NCBI RefSeq assembly: GCF_000473895.1
Contig: NZ_ASSJ01000017.1
Location: forward strand, 62,001-126,000
Reading direction: 5' to 3'
Length of the DNA: 64,000 nucleotides
Source: Rubidibacter lacunae KORDI 51-2
GTDB taxonomy: Bacteria; Cyanobacteriota; Cyanobacteriia; Cyanobacteriales; Rubidibacteraceae
In this document: positions 1 through 9,727 of the stretch, piece by piece
Layout of the letters: the number at the start of each line of letters is the position of its first letter
How positions within the stretch are numbered: the stretch's first letter is position 1
Notes under the pieces: generated by a model
Seen by the model: the letters and a program-made list of their open reading frames with translations, nothing else
Told to the model about the DNA's origin: nothing
The model's database searches: none
Made by a program: the position numbers and the translations under genes

Positions 1-1169
1 CTTCGCTGGTGGATGTGGCGCGCATGGGTCAGATGCTGAGCGCGCTCGGCGTGCGGGTCGAGCGAAACGGCGACGTGCTCGACATCGATGCCAGTCACCT
101 CCACTCTGCTACTGCTCCCTATGAAGTAGTCTCGAAATTGCGCGCTAGCTTCTTTGCAATTGGACCGCTATTAGCGCGATATGGTTCGGCTCAGATTCCG
201 ATGCCTGGCGGCTGCGCAATCGGTACGCGGCCGGTCGACCTGCACGTGCGCGGGTTGCAGCAGCTAGGCGCACACGTTCGTATCGAGCACGGCATTGTCT
301 ACGCCAGCCTAGCCGGACGCAATTGCCGCTTGAAGGGCGCGCGTATTTATTTGGACTATCCCAGTGTCGGCGCGACAGAAACGCTGCTAATGGCAGCCAC
401 TCTTGCCGAGGGCGAGACGATTATTGAAAATGCCGCCCAAGAACCAGAGGTTATCGACTTGGCAAACTTCTGCCGGTCGATGGGCGCGCGCATTCGCGGA
501 GCGGGGACAAAGGAAATCGCGATCGTTGGAACGCCGCGGCTGCACGGGACGGAATACGCGATTGTGCCCGATCGCATCGAAGCTGGAACGTTGCTCATCG
601 CTGGGGCGATCGCCCGTTCGGAAATTAGCCTGTCACCAGTGGTGCCGGAACACCTATCGCCAGTTATCGCCAAGCTGCAGGAAGTCGGTCCGCAAGTCGT
701 GCGCGATGCCGAAGACTGCTTGCGCGTTTTGCCGGCAGAGTTACACGCGACGGACATTGAAACCCTGCCGTATCCAGGCTTTCCAACCGATATGCAGGCA
801 CAGTTCACGGCGCTGTTGGCTTTGGCAGAGGGGGATAGTGTCGTCACGGAAACGGTTTTCGAGAACCGCATGGGACATGTTGCCGAGTTGGCGAGGATGG
901 GAGCGGACATGCGCGTACGCGGTCGACACGCCCTGATTCGCGGCGTTCCAACGCTGACGGGTGCGCCCGTGATGGCCACCGATCTGCGCGCATCGGCAGC
1001 CTTGGTACTGGCCGGTCTGGCGGCGAAGGATGTCACCATCGTGCAAGGATTGCATCACCTCGATCGCGGCTATGAACACCTCGATGGCAAGTTGCGGAAG
1101 CTAGGCGCGCGCATGGAACGCATGGCGATGGCTGCTGATGAAGTTGTTGCAGCCGTTCCTGCCTCGTAA
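1..1169 (+). CDS. murA: UDP-N-acetylglucosamine 1-carboxyvinyltransferase (MurA), 5' end cut by the window
   Basis: Catalyses the first committed step of peptidoglycan precursor synthesis in the cytoplasm, moving the enolpyruvyl group of PEP onto UDP-GlcNAc. The reading frame is open to the window edge (codons in frame from base 3), so the start and about 40-50 residues are missing; the visible part is about 388 residues of a family that is usually 420-450. The catalytic cysteine motif [14 protein letters not shown] is intact, followed by the typical two-lobed EPSP-synthase-type repeats ([38 protein letters not shown]). The gene ends in TAA at 1169 and no partner gene follows closely. The identity is firm; only the start is unknown. 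Confidence 0.97.
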   Translation, partial: SLVDVARMGQMLSALGVRVERNGDVLDIDASHLHSATAPYEVVSKLRASFFAIGPLLARYGSAQIPMPGGCAIGTRPVDLHVRGLQQLGAHVRIEHGIVYASLAGRNCRLKGARIYLDYPSVGATETLLMAATLAEGETIIENAAQEPEVIDLANFCRSMGARIRGAGTKEIAIVGTPRLHGTEYAIVPDRIEAGTLLIAGAIARSEISLSPVVPEHLSPVIAKLQEVGPQVVRDAEDCLRVLPAELHATDIETLPYPGFPTDMQAQFTALLALAEGDSVVTETVFENRMGHVAELARMGADMRVRGRHALIRGVPTLTGAPVMATDLRASAALVLAGLAAKDVTIVQGLHHLDRGYEHLDGKLRKLGARMERMAMAADEVVAAVPAS

Positions 1170-1631
1170 CGAAAATGGACAGCGATCGCCGCGCGGCTGC
1201 AATGGGTTAACATCCGACCATTGCGCTTGTCCGGGACGTCAATCGACCCGGACGATTCTGCTGCCACTAGGCGATCGCTACACTCCAATGTGAATCTTGA
1301 CCCCGAGCTTCCGTGCCGCGCTCGGGCAACGTTTCCTCAGTCTTTCGCCTTGCCGTTGCTGACTCTGCGAGGTGCAAGCGCCATCGCTAGCTATGATTTG
1401 TCGCCAGCTTACAACGCGCAAATCGACCTACCGACAGATGCTTTCTTGCAGCAGTTTGCCTGCCGGAGCACCCCCAACTCGATTCGGCATCTTGGCATTA
1501 TTAGTTGTCTCGTTTCAGCGGTCTGGGCGGGTCCTCCTCAACGGGCGTTAAACGTTTGCCTGCGCGACGCGGCTGCCGAGGTTATCGAGAACCGACTAGC
1601 ATAGGTCCGAGAGAGCACTGGAGCGATCGCT
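1170..1631. other. Intergenic stretch without a recognisable gene
   Basis: About 460 bases between murA and the DUF751 gene. A 127-codon open frame runs through it, but its translation has no recognisable motif and no clear ribosome binding site, so I treat it as non-coding. It contains several GCGATCGC-type octamers. Confidence 0.5.
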
Positions 1632-1835
1632 ATGGAAGGTTTTTGGGAAAACGTGTTGCGCTATCCGCGCTACTTCATCACAATTTCACTCGGCATTTTT
1701 TTTGCCCTGTTCGAGCGCCTGCGCCCGCTCTTGCAGCGGCCCTCAACGGCCATCGCCTTAGTCGGCGCCATTGTCGGTGGATTTGCATTTATCGCCTTTA
1801 CCCTCCAGGCTATGCTCGGCTACTCTGCACCGTAG
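1632..1835 (+). CDS. Small DUF751 (Ycf33-like) membrane protein
   Basis: A 67-residue protein that begins MEGFWENVLRYPRYFITISLG and has two hydrophobic segments (about residues 14-28 and 40-62). The WENVxRYPRYFI start is typical of the DUF751 family, small thylakoid or plasma-membrane proteins of cyanobacteria related to chloroplast Ycf33. The function is not known. It lies 92 bases upstream of rbfA on the same strand, an arrangement I recall from other cyanobacteria. The family call rests on the N-terminal motif, size and membrane topology. Confidence 0.82.
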   Translation: MEGFWENVLRYPRYFITISLGIFFALFERLRPLLQRPSTAIALVGAIVGGFAFIAFTLQAMLGYSAP

Positions 1836-1927
1836 CGTGAAGAGCTTCGTTATGCTGGGTGTCGGGCCGTCGGTCACGGACGCACGGACAGTCGCGCCCT
1901 TGCAGCCCATCTAAGGAGTATCGGAGC

Positions 1928-2326
1928 GTGGCTACTAATCGTCGCATCGCACGTGTTGCATCGCTGATCCAGCGCGAGGTCAGCCAAATGCTAACCAGTG
2001 AAATTAAAGACGACCGCGTAGGAGCGGGAATGCCAAGCGTTACGACGGTTGAGGTGTCGGGCGATTTGCAGCACGCCAAGATTTTCGTCAGCGTTTACGG
2101 GACTGAAGACGCTCGCGCTGAGACGATGGATGGGTTGCGCGCGTCAACGGGTTTCGTGCGCCGCGCACTGGGCCAGCGCATTCGTTTGCGGCGAACCCCT
2201 GAGATTGCTTTTTTCGAGGATCGTTCGCTCGAGCGGGGGGTTCGGACTATATCTTTGCTGGACGAACTGCGTCAAAAACGCGAGTCGCGCGAAGATATTC
2301 TTGATTCCGCCGAAGATATGGGCTGA
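1928..2326 (+). CDS. rbfA: 30S ribosome-binding factor RbfA
   Basis: A cytoplasmic KH-fold protein that binds the immature 30S subunit and helps 16S rRNA 5'-end maturation; needed for growth in the cold in other bacteria. The 132-residue product starts [20 protein letters not shown] and contains the family signatures [15 protein letters not shown] and [21 protein letters not shown]. The open frame extends further upstream, but the GTG at 1928 is chosen because an AAGGAG ribosome binding site sits just before it and the homologous sequence starts there. It follows the DUF751 gene and may be co-transcribed with it. Confidence 0.95.
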   Translation: MATNRRIARVASLIQREVSQMLTSEIKDDRVGAGMPSVTTVEVSGDLQHAKIFVSVYGTEDARAETMDGLRASTGFVRRALGQRIRLRRTPEIAFFEDRSLERGVRTISLLDELRQKRESREDILDSAEDMG

Positions 2327-2450
2327 ATCCAGGTTGGGTTACTGACCGACCACCTGTCCCCGAAGGGACGATTCGATTCTGACGATTCGATCCTGAAGCC
2401 CTGCAGTCGAGTTGGGCGATCGCCTGCCATCGGTAGTGGAGGCTCCGACG

Positions 2451-4112
2451 ATGCCCGCGCGTGTTTCTTCACCCACATTGCCGACTAAATCCCTGCCGGA
2501 TTTCAGGCAGCTGCCGCTTCCCGAACAAGTTGCGCAGCTCATTGTCGTGCGCGCCTCCGGCCAGCTATTCGATCGCCAAATCCGCTATCCGCAATGGGAA
2601 CCGCCAGCCGCAATCTTACGGCATTGGTTGAGCGACTTGAACGTCGGCGGGGTGATTCTTCTGGGTGGGAGCGCTACTGAGGTGGCTTGCCGAACGCAAC
2701 AGCTGCAGAGCTGGGCAAGACTGCCGCTGGCGATCGCAGCCGACATCGAAGAAGGGGTCGGACAGCGCTTTCCTGGAGCAACATGGTTTCCGCCGCCGAT
2801 GGCGATCGCTGCGATCGCCCGGCGCGACTTGCCACATGCATGCGCCCTATGCGAGCAAATGGGTGCGACGACTGCCCGCGAAGCACTGGCACTCGGCATC
2901 CATTGGATTCTGGGTCCGGTCGCCGACGTAAACAATAACCCGGACAACCCAGTCATCAATGTACGCGCTTTTGGCGAGGCAGCGGCGACGGTTACCTCGT
3001 TAGTTGCTGCCTTCATTCGCGGTGCCCAACAGTATCCGGTGCTGACCTGCGCCAAACACTTTCCCGGTCACGGGGACACTGCCGTCGACTCGCACCTGAC
3101 GTTGCCAACTGTTACGGCTGGTCCCGAGCGCCTGGCACAAGTGGAGCTGCCTCCGTTTCAAAGCGCGATCGCGGCCGGGGTCGACAGCATTATGAGCGCG
3201 CACTTGCTCGTACCGGCTTGGGACGCAGAGTGCCCGGCAACCGTTTCGCCTGCAGTCTTGACCGAGCAGCTGCGCCGGCAGCTGGGCTTCACAGGACTTG
3301 CCGTCACTGACGCGTTGATCATGGGCGCGATCGCCGACATTGCTCCGCCCGAAGAACTACCAGTGCTGGCTCTGGAAGCCGGCGCTGATATCCTGTTGAT
3401 GCCTGCCGATCCGGTTGCCGCGATCGCGGCGGTCTGCCGAGCCGTAGAGTCGGGTCGCATCGCACGCGATCGCCTGTATTGTTCGCTCGAACGCCTTTGG
3501 CATGCCAAGCAACGCATCTTGACAGGAGCGTCCCTCGAGCCCGCTACCGACCTAACCGCTGAGCTAGCGCGACCGGAAGCCGTGGCGGCAGCCCGCGCGA
3601 TTGATGCTGCCGCCATGCAGTTTGGGGGATCCCTCCCCGCCAGCTTGCCGCCCGGTACGCGCAACCTCGTTATCGTCGACGATCTGCTGAACAGTCCGTT
3701 CTTGGACCGCCACGTCCCCGCGATTGCCTTTCCGGAACAGCTCGGTTGCAATTTGCACCTGCTGCCCCGGCACCAGCTTGCCGACTGTCGCGATCGCCTC
3801 TGCGATGGCACGCCGACGTTCTTGCAACTGTTCGCACGCGGCAATCCTTTTCGCGGCGCGGCTGGACTCGATAGAACGACCCGCACCATCCTTCAAACTC
3901 TGATTGCCAGCGGCACGCTGCAAGCGATCGCCGTCTACGGCAGCCCGTACCTCCTTGACTGGTTACACCCGCACCTGCCGCCCGAGCTGCCCTGGACCTT
4001 CACTTACGGGCAAACACCTGACGCGCAGGAAATCGCGATCGCGCGGCTGTGCCCGTCGGCGGGCGAGAAAATGTCAGGCTCCCCTGACACCACGACAGCG
4101 GTTTTCCTGTGA
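2451..4112 (+). CDS. Glycoside hydrolase family 3 protein, NagZ-like beta-N-acetylhexosaminidase
   Basis: Likely a cytoplasmic or exported glycosidase of family GH3, the group of NagZ, which removes GlcNAc from cell-wall muropeptides. The N-terminal half has the GH3 barrel motifs: KHFPGHGDTAVDSHLTLP near residue 200 (substrate loop with the His-Asp dyad area) and GLAVTDALIMGAI near residue 285, which holds the catalytic aspartate. At 553 residues it is longer than single-domain NagZ (about 340-370); the extra C-terminal 200 residues fit a GH3 C-terminal domain. ATG 2451 is preferred over the upstream TTG 2412 because GGAGG precedes it at good spacing. No signal peptide is visible. Beta-glucosidase activity remains possible. 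Confidence 0.85.
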   Translation: MPARVSSPTLPTKSLPDFRQLPLPEQVAQLIVVRASGQLFDRQIRYPQWEPPAAILRHWLSDLNVGGVILLGGSATEVACRTQQLQSWARLPLAIAADIEEGVGQRFPGATWFPPPMAIAAIARRDLPHACALCEQMGATTAREALALGIHWILGPVADVNNNPDNPVINVRAFGEAAATVTSLVAAFIRGAQQYPVLTCAKHFPGHGDTAVDSHLTLPTVTAGPERLAQVELPPFQSAIAAGVDSIMSAHLLVPAWDAECPATVSPAVLTEQLRRQLGFTGLAVTDALIMGAIADIAPPEELPVLALEAGADILLMPADPVAAIAAVCRAVESGRIARDRLYCSLERLWHAKQRILTGASLEPATDLTAELARPEAVAAARAIDAAAMQFGGSLPASLPPGTRNLVIVDDLLNSPFLDRHVPAIAFPEQLGCNLHLLPRHQLADCRDRLCDGTPTFLQLFARGNPFRGAAGLDRTTRTILQTLIASGTLQAIAVYGSPYLLDWLHPHLPPELPWTFTYGQTPDAQEIAIARLCPSAGEKMSGSPDTTTAVFL

Positions 4113-4361
4113 TCTGTCTTAACCTGCTTTTAGCCACTTCTTTACTTTGCTAGGAAGGTTGGTTTTTACAGCCAAGCCAAAGTCAAACCGGCCTTCGCTT
4201 TCGGTTTTTGACTCCTGCGCACAATTCCTAATGCTCGGACGGAATCCTTAATATTTGCAAACAAGCCTGCGAACTGTAGCTCAGAATACTGAAAATTCCG
4301 GGTGTATCCCCAAGTCATTTGAGGTTAATATTTATGTTGAGGCTGCATTCCTTTGAGAGCT

Positions 4362-4613
4362 ATGAGCGTATTGACCATGCCAACTGCTGCTCCCGCTGCA
4401 CCCGAGCGCTACTCGATCGAGACGCTCCGCGAGGAAGCTCGCCACTTAGTCGATTGCGGTCACGTTAGCCCGCATCAACCGCTTTACATCCTTTGTCAAT
4501 TTATTCCTCCGCGCGAGTGGATTTGTGTCGAATGCGAACTGGAGCGCAACGATTTTCTGTTGCGCGATTGTGTAGCCGATCTAATTGGCGCTCAGACCTG
4601 GCAGAACGACTGA
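4362..4613 (+). CDS. DUF4327 family small cyanobacterial protein
   Basis: An 83-residue soluble protein. The core YSIETLREEARHLVDCGHV, then QPLYILCQFIPPREWICVECELERNDFLLRD, matches the DUF4327 pattern found in cyanobacteria. The function is unknown. The ATG at 4362 was chosen over a TTG nine bases upstream. It is monocistronic, pointing toward alaS on the opposite strand, with a strong palindrome in between. The two conserved cysteines (ILCQF and WICVEC) could be redox or metal related, but nothing in the sequence settles this. Confidence 0.85.
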   Translation: MSVLTMPTAAPAAPERYSIETLREEARHLVDCGHVSPHQPLYILCQFIPPREWICVECELERNDFLLRDCVADLIGAQTWQND

Positions 4614-4944
4614 AAACCTGTGCGGGACTCCGAGCCGTTTCGAGCTCGCCCTCGCCCTGACGCGAGCTGTTCTCCTGCTGATTTCCCGATGGGTGCAGTG
4701 CGAATGTGATAACTCAGGCAATGCGGTTCACACTCGAAGATCCTGTAGCATGTCAGCCACCAATCATCTTCAGAGCCGAGGCGTGCAATTGCACGCCTCG
4801 GTTATTCATGCCGGGCTGTTTTTGATGGCTTGCCGCGATCGCTCGCGGTTTCGACACATCAGGGACACAACACTTGAGCGAGCGCTATGGTCTGCAGCGG
4901 TCCTTCAAACTGTTACGGGTTGAGTTTTAGCGGCGACCGCGTCT
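4614..4944. other. Convergent intergenic region between the DUF4327 gene and alaS
   Basis: No gene seen. It holds the palindrome at 4776-4801 that probably ends transcription from both sides. Confidence 0.5.
4776..4801. terminator. Perfect 26-bp palindrome, probable bidirectional terminator
   Basis: A perfect inverted repeat (CCGAGGCGTGCAA and its exact reverse complement, with no spacer) lies between two convergent genes. A strong GC stem followed by TT/ATT on the plus strand fits a transcription terminator working in both directions, although no long U-tract follows. Confidence 0.65.
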
Positions 4945-7602
4945 TTACTGCAAACTGTCGAGCAGTTGCTGTTTGGCTGTGGCTAGCGCCTTTGGCAACT
5001 CGGTTGGCTCGCGCCCGCCTGCTTGTGCTAGGTTCGGGCGCCCGCCGCCGCCGCCGCCGCACAATTTTGCAATACCTCCGATAAACTTCCCGGCCTGCAG
5101 CTTTTTTTCGTTGATAATCTTCGCAGCGAAGGCTGCCACTAGGCTGACTTTGCCTTCTGCCGGTACCGAACCCAGCACGACCGCACTTTCGCCTAGCTTC
5201 TGCTGCAAGCGCTCTGCTGCTGTCTTGAGGCTTTCTGCATCGAGTTCGCCCATGTTCGCGACGAGTACCTGGAAAGCACCGACCGTTTCGGCCGTATCGA
5301 GCAAGCTATCTGACTTTGCGAGGGCGAGTTCCCGCTTGAGCGTTTCGAGCTGCTTTTGGGCTGACTTGAGGTCGCTTTGCAAGCCATCGACGCGTCCTAG
5401 AACCTCTTCGGGTTTGACCTTGAAGCGATCGGACAGATCGCGGACGATGTCGTCGCGGACGTTCAGATACTCCAGCACTGCCGGTCCAGCCACGGCTTCG
5501 ATGCGCCGCACGCCCGAGGAAATACCTGTTTCCGACACGATTTTAAACAAACCAATTTCTGCCGTGTTGTTGACGTGAGTGCCGCCGCACAACTCCATCG
5601 ACACGCCGGGTACGTCAATGACACGAACGACATCGCCGTACTTCTCGCCGAACATGGCTACGGCTCCCTTGGCTTTGGCATCGGCGATCGCCATTTCTGC
5701 TGCTTGCGTGTCGTGGGCTTCAGCAATCCAAGTGTTGATTTGCTCCTCGATTTGTTGCAATTCCTCAGGGGCGATCGCGCGCGGGCAGTTGAAGTCGAAC
5801 CGCAGGCGATCGAAGGCGACGAGCGAGCCAGCTTGAGAGACGGCCGGATCGACCATTTGCTTTAGGGCGGCTTGCAATAAGTGTGTAGCCGTGTGATGGG
5901 CTTGGGCACGACGGCGGCAGGAGCGATCGATCTGCGCGTTGAGTAGCGTGCCGAGCTCCAGCGTGCCGCGTTCTACGCGCCCGTGGTGGACGAAAATGCT
6001 GCCTTCTTTCTGAACGTCCTCAACACGCACGAGTACGTCATCGCTGCTCAGGTAGCCGCGATCGCCGATTTGCCCGCCGGACTCGGCGTAGAACGGGGTC
6101 GAATCGAGGACGATTTGCACGGTCGTCCCGGCTGCTGCGCGCTCGACCTGCCGTCCACCGGCAACTAATCCCATCACTTGCGCCGGACTGGCGTATTCCC
6201 TGTAACCGAGGAATTGGGTCTTAGTCCCACTGGCCGCGATCGCGCCGATGGCATTTTTCGCTGTCAGGTCGATAGTTTCGTGGGCGGCTTGGTTTTGCTC
6301 TCGATGTTCATTCATTGCTGCATCGAAGCCATCCATGTCAACCGTCAACCCGCGTTCTTCGGCTGCTTCTTGAGTCAGCTCGACGGGATACCCGTAGGTT
6401 GCATAGAGATCGAAGGCATCGCGCCCGTCGATCTGCTTGCTGGCTGTCTGCTCGGTTTTGGCGACAATTGCAGCCAGTACCGCTTCGCCGCGTTCCAGCG
6501 TTTTGAAGAAGGCGGCTTCTTCGCGTTCGATTTCGCCGAGGATGTAATCGGCGCGATCGCGAACATTGGGGTATGGCTTGGCAGCAAGGTCGATAGCGGT
6601 CTCGGCAACTTGCGTAATGAATGCGGTGGTAATGCCGATCGCGCGGCCGTGGCGGACAACGCGGCGGAGCAGGCGGCGCATGATGTAGCCGCGTCCGAGG
6701 TTGGAGGCGCTGACGCCGTCGGCAATGAGGTGAACGATCGCGCGGACGTGGTCGCCGATGACCTTGAGCGAGGTTTGGGTGGAGTCGTCAGTGCTGGTGA
6801 AGTCGATATTGGCGATCGCGGCGGCGGTTTTGATGATGGGGAGAATCAGGTCGGTTTCGTAGTTGTTGGGCACGTCCTGCAGGATCTGTGCCATGCGCTC
6901 CAACCCCATCCCGGTGTCGATATTTTGGGTCTGCAGCGGCGTCAGGTTGCCCTCGCGATCGCGGTTGTACTGCATGAACACGAGGTTGTAGAACTCGATG
7001 AACCGCGTGTCGTCTTCGAGATCGATCGCGTCATCACCGTGTTCGGGATGGAAGTCGTAATAGATCTCCGAGCAGGGACCGCAGGGACCGGTCGGACCGG
7101 CAGCCCAGAAGTTGTCTGCTTCGCCCAAACGCTGAATGCGGTGCGCCGGTACGCCAATTTTGTCACGCCAGATAGCAAATGCTTCATCGTCTTCGCGGAA
7201 GACGCTGGGGACGAGACGCTCTGGCGGCAAACCGAAGACTTCGGTAGACAGCTCCCACGCCCACTGAATGGCTTCTGCTTTGAAGTAGTCGCCGAAGCTG
7301 AAGTTGCCCAGCATTTCAAAGAACGTGTGGTGGCGTTTGGTGCGGCCGACGTTCTCGATGTCATTGGTGCGAATGCATTTTTGGGAGGTGGTAGCGCGCG
7401 CGTAGGAGGCGCTGCGCTGGCCGAGGAAAATCGGCTTGAACTGCAACATCCCGGCGATCGTCAGCAGCACGGTGGGATCGTCCGGAACGAGAGATGCGCT
7501 GGGCAGCTCCTGATGATGGCGCTGGACATAAAAGTCGAGGAACTTACGCCGAATGTCGTCGCCGCTCAGGTATTGCGGGCGAAATTGTGAGGAGGTGGGC
7601 AT
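4945..7602 (-). CDS. alaS: Alanyl-tRNA synthetase
   Basis: Charges tRNA-Ala in the cytoplasm and edits mischarged Ser/Gly. The 885-residue product is of normal length. In order: class II catalytic core (starting [30 protein letters not shown], written here in two parts; motif region [30 protein letters not shown]), the tRNA recognition domain, the editing domain with the zinc-binding pairs HHTATHLL and CGGTHV, and the C-terminal glycine-rich C-Ala domain ([16 protein letters not shown]). The start is ATG at 7602. Monocistronic. A 470-codon open frame on the opposite strand is a codon-usage shadow. Confidence 0.98.
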   Translation of the reverse strand: MPTSSQFRPQYLSGDDIRRKFLDFYVQRHHQELPSASLVPDDPTVLLTIAGMLQFKPIFLGQRSASYARATTSQKCIRTNDIENVGRTKRHHTFFEMLGNFSFGDYFKAEAIQWAWELSTEVFGLPPERLVPSVFREDDEAFAIWRDKIGVPAHRIQRLGEADNFWAAGPTGPCGPCSEIYYDFHPEHGDDAIDLEDDTRFIEFYNLVFMQYNRDREGNLTPLQTQNIDTGMGLERMAQILQDVPNNYETDLILPIIKTAAAIANIDFTSTDDSTQTSLKVIGDHVRAIVHLIADGVSASNLGRGYIMRRLLRRVVRHGRAIGITTAFITQVAETAIDLAAKPYPNVRDRADYILGEIEREEAAFFKTLERGEAVLAAIVAKTEQTASKQIDGRDAFDLYATYGYPVELTQEAAEERGLTVDMDGFDAAMNEHREQNQAAHETIDLTAKNAIGAIAASGTKTQFLGYREYASPAQVMGLVAGGRQVERAAAGTTVQIVLDSTPFYAESGGQIGDRGYLSSDDVLVRVEDVQKEGSIFVHHGRVERGTLELGTLLNAQIDRSCRRRAQAHHTATHLLQAALKQMVDPAVSQAGSLVAFDRLRFDFNCPRAIAPEELQQIEEQINTWIAEAHDTQAAEMAIADAKAKGAVAMFGEKYGDVVRVIDVPGVSMELCGGTHVNNTAEIGLFKIVSETGISSGVRRIEAVAGPAVLEYLNVRDDIVRDLSDRFKVKPEEVLGRVDGLQSDLKSAQKQLETLKRELALAKSDSLLDTAETVGAFQVLVANMGELDAESLKTAAERLQQKLGESAVVLGSVPAEGKVSLVAAFAAKIINEKKLQAGKFIGGIAKLCGGGGGGRPNLAQAGGREPTELPKALATAKQQLLDSLQ

Positions 7603-8666
7603 CGCGTCTGCTCGAAATCGGGGTTACTGCAATCTGACGGTCAGGTTCTTGCGGATTTTGTGGAGTGGGACTTAATCTCTCTGTCCAAGAGGATTCTGCG
7701 GTGAAACACCTCCAGATTCCCCTTCCAGCTAAAACATCATGGCAATCTCTTCAGCGGGACCCAAAACCATTTGCATTCCCATGGCATCCGTAGCTGCATA
7801 TCTGCCGCTGATGAAGATAGTCAAGTGCGTTCAGCACCTACCCCGATCCCATGTTTGAAAAACACCCGAGCTGTTTCCAGACGGGAATTCCAGCGGCTAC
7901 TGGCTCCATGATACGCTGCATTCGAAGAAGCTCGGCTTCACCAGGCGCCGGATCGAATTGGCAAGCATGGGGGACGTTTGTGAAGTGCGTCCGGATTTTG
8001 CGATGTCCTCCATGGTTTGAATAACCGATGAGGTCGAGAAAGCGCAGTAGATAAAGCGCTTTGAGGTTCCCTTTACGGTTCTGGTCTATGCCTTCGATCG
8101 CGAGCGGCACTGGTCTGCTTACGGTAAAGATACTGAAACACTGCACGTGAAAGCATTCCCATCAACGAGACCGGTCTGTTGCTGAAACCAATTGCCCGCA
8201 ACTTGCTCGTCATCGACAAGGATGATGAATTCATTGCTTTGAGAAATGCCACGATCGCTTCCTCGAGCTGCTGCTTCCAATCGAACGCTCGAGCTTTGCG
8301 CATCCGATAGCCGTTCAACGTTTGCGGCGTCCGCCGGCTGCACGAGCCTTCGGACATCATCGCTTTTGCGAGCATTTAAGTCTTTGAATTGCTTGATAAA
8401 CCCAGCTGCAAATCGGCTCTCGGACAGTGATGCGTTCGGTGAGGAAATCCAATATTAAGACCGGACGAGCCGTCACCGTCGAACGTGCTGGCATCGCAGA
8501 TATTCAGGCTGTTACCCATGGAAAGTCCTCCTGTGGGAATTGCCTCAATTATTCAAACCGCCCACTGCAAGTCCGCACCCGGACGGCGATCGCACCCCGT
8601 TTTGCACCAATGTACTATTCTTTGGTACCCGCTCTACCACAACCCGACCGAATGAGTCGGGAGGGT
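7603..8666. other. 1-kb stretch with decayed coding traces, no intact gene
   Basis: No intact gene is visible. On the minus strand between about 7840 and 8375, three overlapping frames carry protein-like pieces that would join only through frameshifts: FDWKQQLEEAIVAFLKAMN, then EFIILVDDEQVAGNW, then GNLKALYLLRFLDLIGYSN. This looks like a broken gene of a family I do not recognise. The remainder (8400-8660) shows nothing. Confidence 0.35.
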
Positions 8667-9323
8667 TTAGGCTTGATGAGTTTCAGGGCCTTCGCGGGAG
8701 AAGTGGCAGCGAACGCGGAGCGGACACCTCGGGCAGTGCGGCGATCGCGCGCGACACACTAACGCCCCAAAGTCGATGAGGGTAAGGTTCCAGCGATCTA
8801 CGCGATCGCTGGGAGCGACGGCATCGGCCGCCGCCCACAGCAACGGGTCGCGGGACTTCACCCGACCGCCGTGCAAGCCCAAACACCGCTCCAGAATGCG
8901 CGCGACGCTGGCATCGAGCACCGCTGCCGATTGCTCGAAAACCTGCGATAGCAATGCTCGCGCCGTGTACATGCCGACGCCGGGCAGTTGTAGCAACTCT
9001 GCTTCCGTGTCGGGCAAACGTCCTGCGTAAGGCGGACCGAGAAGCGCACGAGCTGCTGCTGTCAAACGTTCGGCCCGGAAGTGCAGTCCGAGCGGGCGCA
9101 GCACGTTGCCCAACTCGCGCTCGTCAGCGGCTGCTAAATCGAGCAGCGTTGGGTAGCGTGCGAGTACCTCCAAATACACGGGTACGACAGACTTTGCTTC
9201 GGTTTTCTGGAGCAAGCACTCCGCTACGAGCAGTGCATACGGGTCGCGCGTCTGGCGCCAGGGAAAATCCCGCAGGTTCTGCTGCCCCCACGCCTGCAGT
9301 TGCGAGCGAAACCAACCCACCAT
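8667..9323 (-). CDS. HhH-GPD DNA glycosylase of the MutY/Nth superfamily with iron-sulfur cluster
   Basis: A base-excision repair glycosylase. The 218-residue product has FPWRQTRDPYALLVAECLLQ (MutY-like substrate loop; the Glu in AECLLQKTEA matches the catalytic Glu region), the helix-hairpin-helix LPGVGMYTARALLS, the catalytic Asp in VLDASVARIL, and a C-terminal [4Fe-4S] motif C-x6-C-x2-C-x5-C (CRARSPHCPRCPLRVRC). It lacks the C-terminal NUDIX-type domain that lets MutY recognise 8-oxoG, so it may be a thymine or adenine mismatch glycosylase (MIG/MutY-like short form). ATG 9323 starts just before the conserved region; the frame is open 47 codons further upstream. It stands alone. Confidence 0.85.
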   Translation of the reverse strand: MVGWFRSQLQAWGQQNLRDFPWRQTRDPYALLVAECLLQKTEAKSVVPVYLEVLARYPTLLDLAAADERELGNVLRPLGLHFRAERLTAAARALLGPPYAGRLPDTEAELLQLPGVGMYTARALLSQVFEQSAAVLDASVARILERCLGLHGGRVKSRDPLLWAAADAVAPSDRVDRWNLTLIDFGALVCRARSPHCPRCPLRVRCHFSREGPETHQA

Positions 9324-9727
9324 TGTCGGATCGAGATCGAGTTCTGGGATCGGATTGCGTGCCAAGTCGAACCTACCGCGATCGCCTCCAGCAACGATAT
9401 AGCAAAGGGCGCATTGTGAGATCGCAAGCAAATTCAGCCTGGTTCGGGCAAGCAATCCGTGCAAGCAATCCGTGCAGGCGATCTAAGAATTTGGTTGCGA
9501 AGCAAAGCGGTGTGGGGATGTTTGTCATAGGCGATCGACCCTTCGTGTCACGATACCTCCATGTTCTTCAGGGATTGTCAGGGTTTTTGTTTGACTCCCA
9601 GGGCAGAGTCAGGCTTTGAACTACCTCTGAGCCGAAATTTCTGACACCCCCTGCCATAGATCGACTGAGGAGGGTGCGCCCGCTGCAATTACCGACAGCA
9701 TTTATCGCGACGTTTCTTGCTAGCGAA

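Noticed and set aside
1221-1604. 127-codon plus-strand frame between murA and the DUF751 gene
   Set aside because: No motif, no ribosome binding site, composition like non-coding DNA.
6178-7590. 470-codon open frame on the plus strand opposite alaS
   Set aside because: It lies wholly within alaS on the other strand, has no ribosome binding site and no recognisable domain; GC-rich genes produce such shadow frames.
9447-9479. 13-bp direct repeat (CAAGCAATCCGTG twice)
   Set aside because: Only two short copies, probably a slippage duplication; no sign of a CRISPR or iteron.
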